Source: a virus
Direction: 5' to 3' (one strand)
Virus record (IMG/VR): IMGVR_UViG_3300047457_001129
Span: 1 to 24,038 of that record
Length of the DNA: 24,038 nt
Made by a program: the position numbers and the translations under genes
Shown: in pieces, positions 23,792 through 24,038 of the stretch
Numbering within the stretch: the first letter of the stretch is position 1
Layout: every line of letters starts with the position of its first letter
Notes under the pieces: model-generated
The model's input: only the letters and a program-made list of their open reading frames with translations
Database searches by the model: none
What the model was told of the DNA's origin: nothing

Positions 23792-24038
23792 ATGGCAATT
23801 AATTTTCCAAGTTCACCAAATCTAAATGACACATATTCCTATGGTGGAAACACCTGGCAGTGGGACGGTGAGTCTTGGGTCAGTTTAGGTCAAACACCAG
23901 ATGCTGGTCCTCAAGGACCACAAGGACCATCAGGTCCAGCTGGTGCTGGTGCAGATTTATACATCACTGCAAACAGCGCATCGAATACACTAACCAACAC
24001 AATCAATTTTATTAATACAGCAACAGTAACAGTTGCCG
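23792..24038 (+). CDS. Collagen-like fibre protein, 3' partial
   Basis: 82 codons are visible before the window ends. The N-terminus MAINFPSSPNLNDTYSYGGN, then TWQWDGESW, is a common phage fibre start (an FPSSP..G..Y...G.TW.WDG.(K/S)W module). [13 protein letters not shown] begins a collagen-like tract at about residue 39, and LTNTINFINTATVTV repeats the module found at residues 1134-1148 of the giant fibre. A weak AGGT lies well upstream of the ATG. It is most likely another long fibre of the same set. Confidence 0.82.
   Translation, partial: MAINFPSSPNLNDTYSYGGNTWQWDGESWVSLGQTPDAGPQGPQGPSGPAGAGADLYITANSASNTLTNTINFINTATVTVA

Overview
The window looks like the late structural and lysis region of a large T4-like (myovirus-type) tailed phage infecting a Gram-negative, probably aquatic, host. 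The reasons are: tightly packed genes all on the + strand, with ATGA or short stop/start overlaps; small proteins whose N-termini resemble the T4 capsid-targeting signal; CTAAATA/ATAAATA boxes like T4 and cyanophage late promoters in three intergenic spots; a two-domain endolysin; a phage lipoprotein; and very long collagen-like and glycine-rich fibre proteins of the kind common in marine and freshwater phages. I see no rRNA, tRNA, IS element or CRISPR array. The exact host cannot be named from the sequence.

Layout. (1) 1-3847 is a four-gene nucleotide-sugar operon: RmlB (5' end outside the window), RmlA, an E1-type PLP/[2Fe-2S] sugar 3-dehydrase and a short-chain 4-keto-reductase/epimerase. 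Read in order, the products could take glucose-1-phosphate to dTDP-glucose, then dTDP-4-keto-6-deoxyglucose, then a C3-deoxygenated sugar, then a dTDP-3,6-dideoxyhexose. RmlC, RmlD, an E3-type reductase and a glycosyltransferase are not in the window. (2) 3844-12327 follows a late-promoter-like box and encodes head-associated proteins of mostly unknown function: a ligase-like protein, a 911-residue fusion starting with an NMN adenylyltransferase-like domain and a P-loop kinase, a small cupin, two highly charged proteins carrying eight copies of an acidic EEVEQIDE-type motif, and three small conserved phage proteins. Four proteins begin with an F-x-x-(Y/F)-...-E signal like the T4 internal-protein targeting peptide. 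(3) 12329-14162 is a probable lysis cassette: lipoprotein, membrane protein (holin candidate), and a GH19 + M15 endolysin. (4) 14169-24038 encodes virion appendages: a short collagen-like fibre, an 851-residue fibre with four blocks of a heptapeptide repeat, a 1267-residue collagen-like fibre with repeated beta-modules and a cupredoxin-like domain, a 110-residue conserved virion protein, a duplicated glycine-rich adhesin-like protein, and the start of another collagen-like fibre that runs off the window.

Most unusual are the head region (a candidate set of internal head proteins and protease-processed polyproteins carrying NAD-type and ligase-like enzymatic domains), the phage-borne dideoxysugar pathway, and the modular fibre set. 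Gene-free stretches are short. The longest, 17822-17931, holds a possible leader peptide and alternative hairpins in front of the largest fibre gene.
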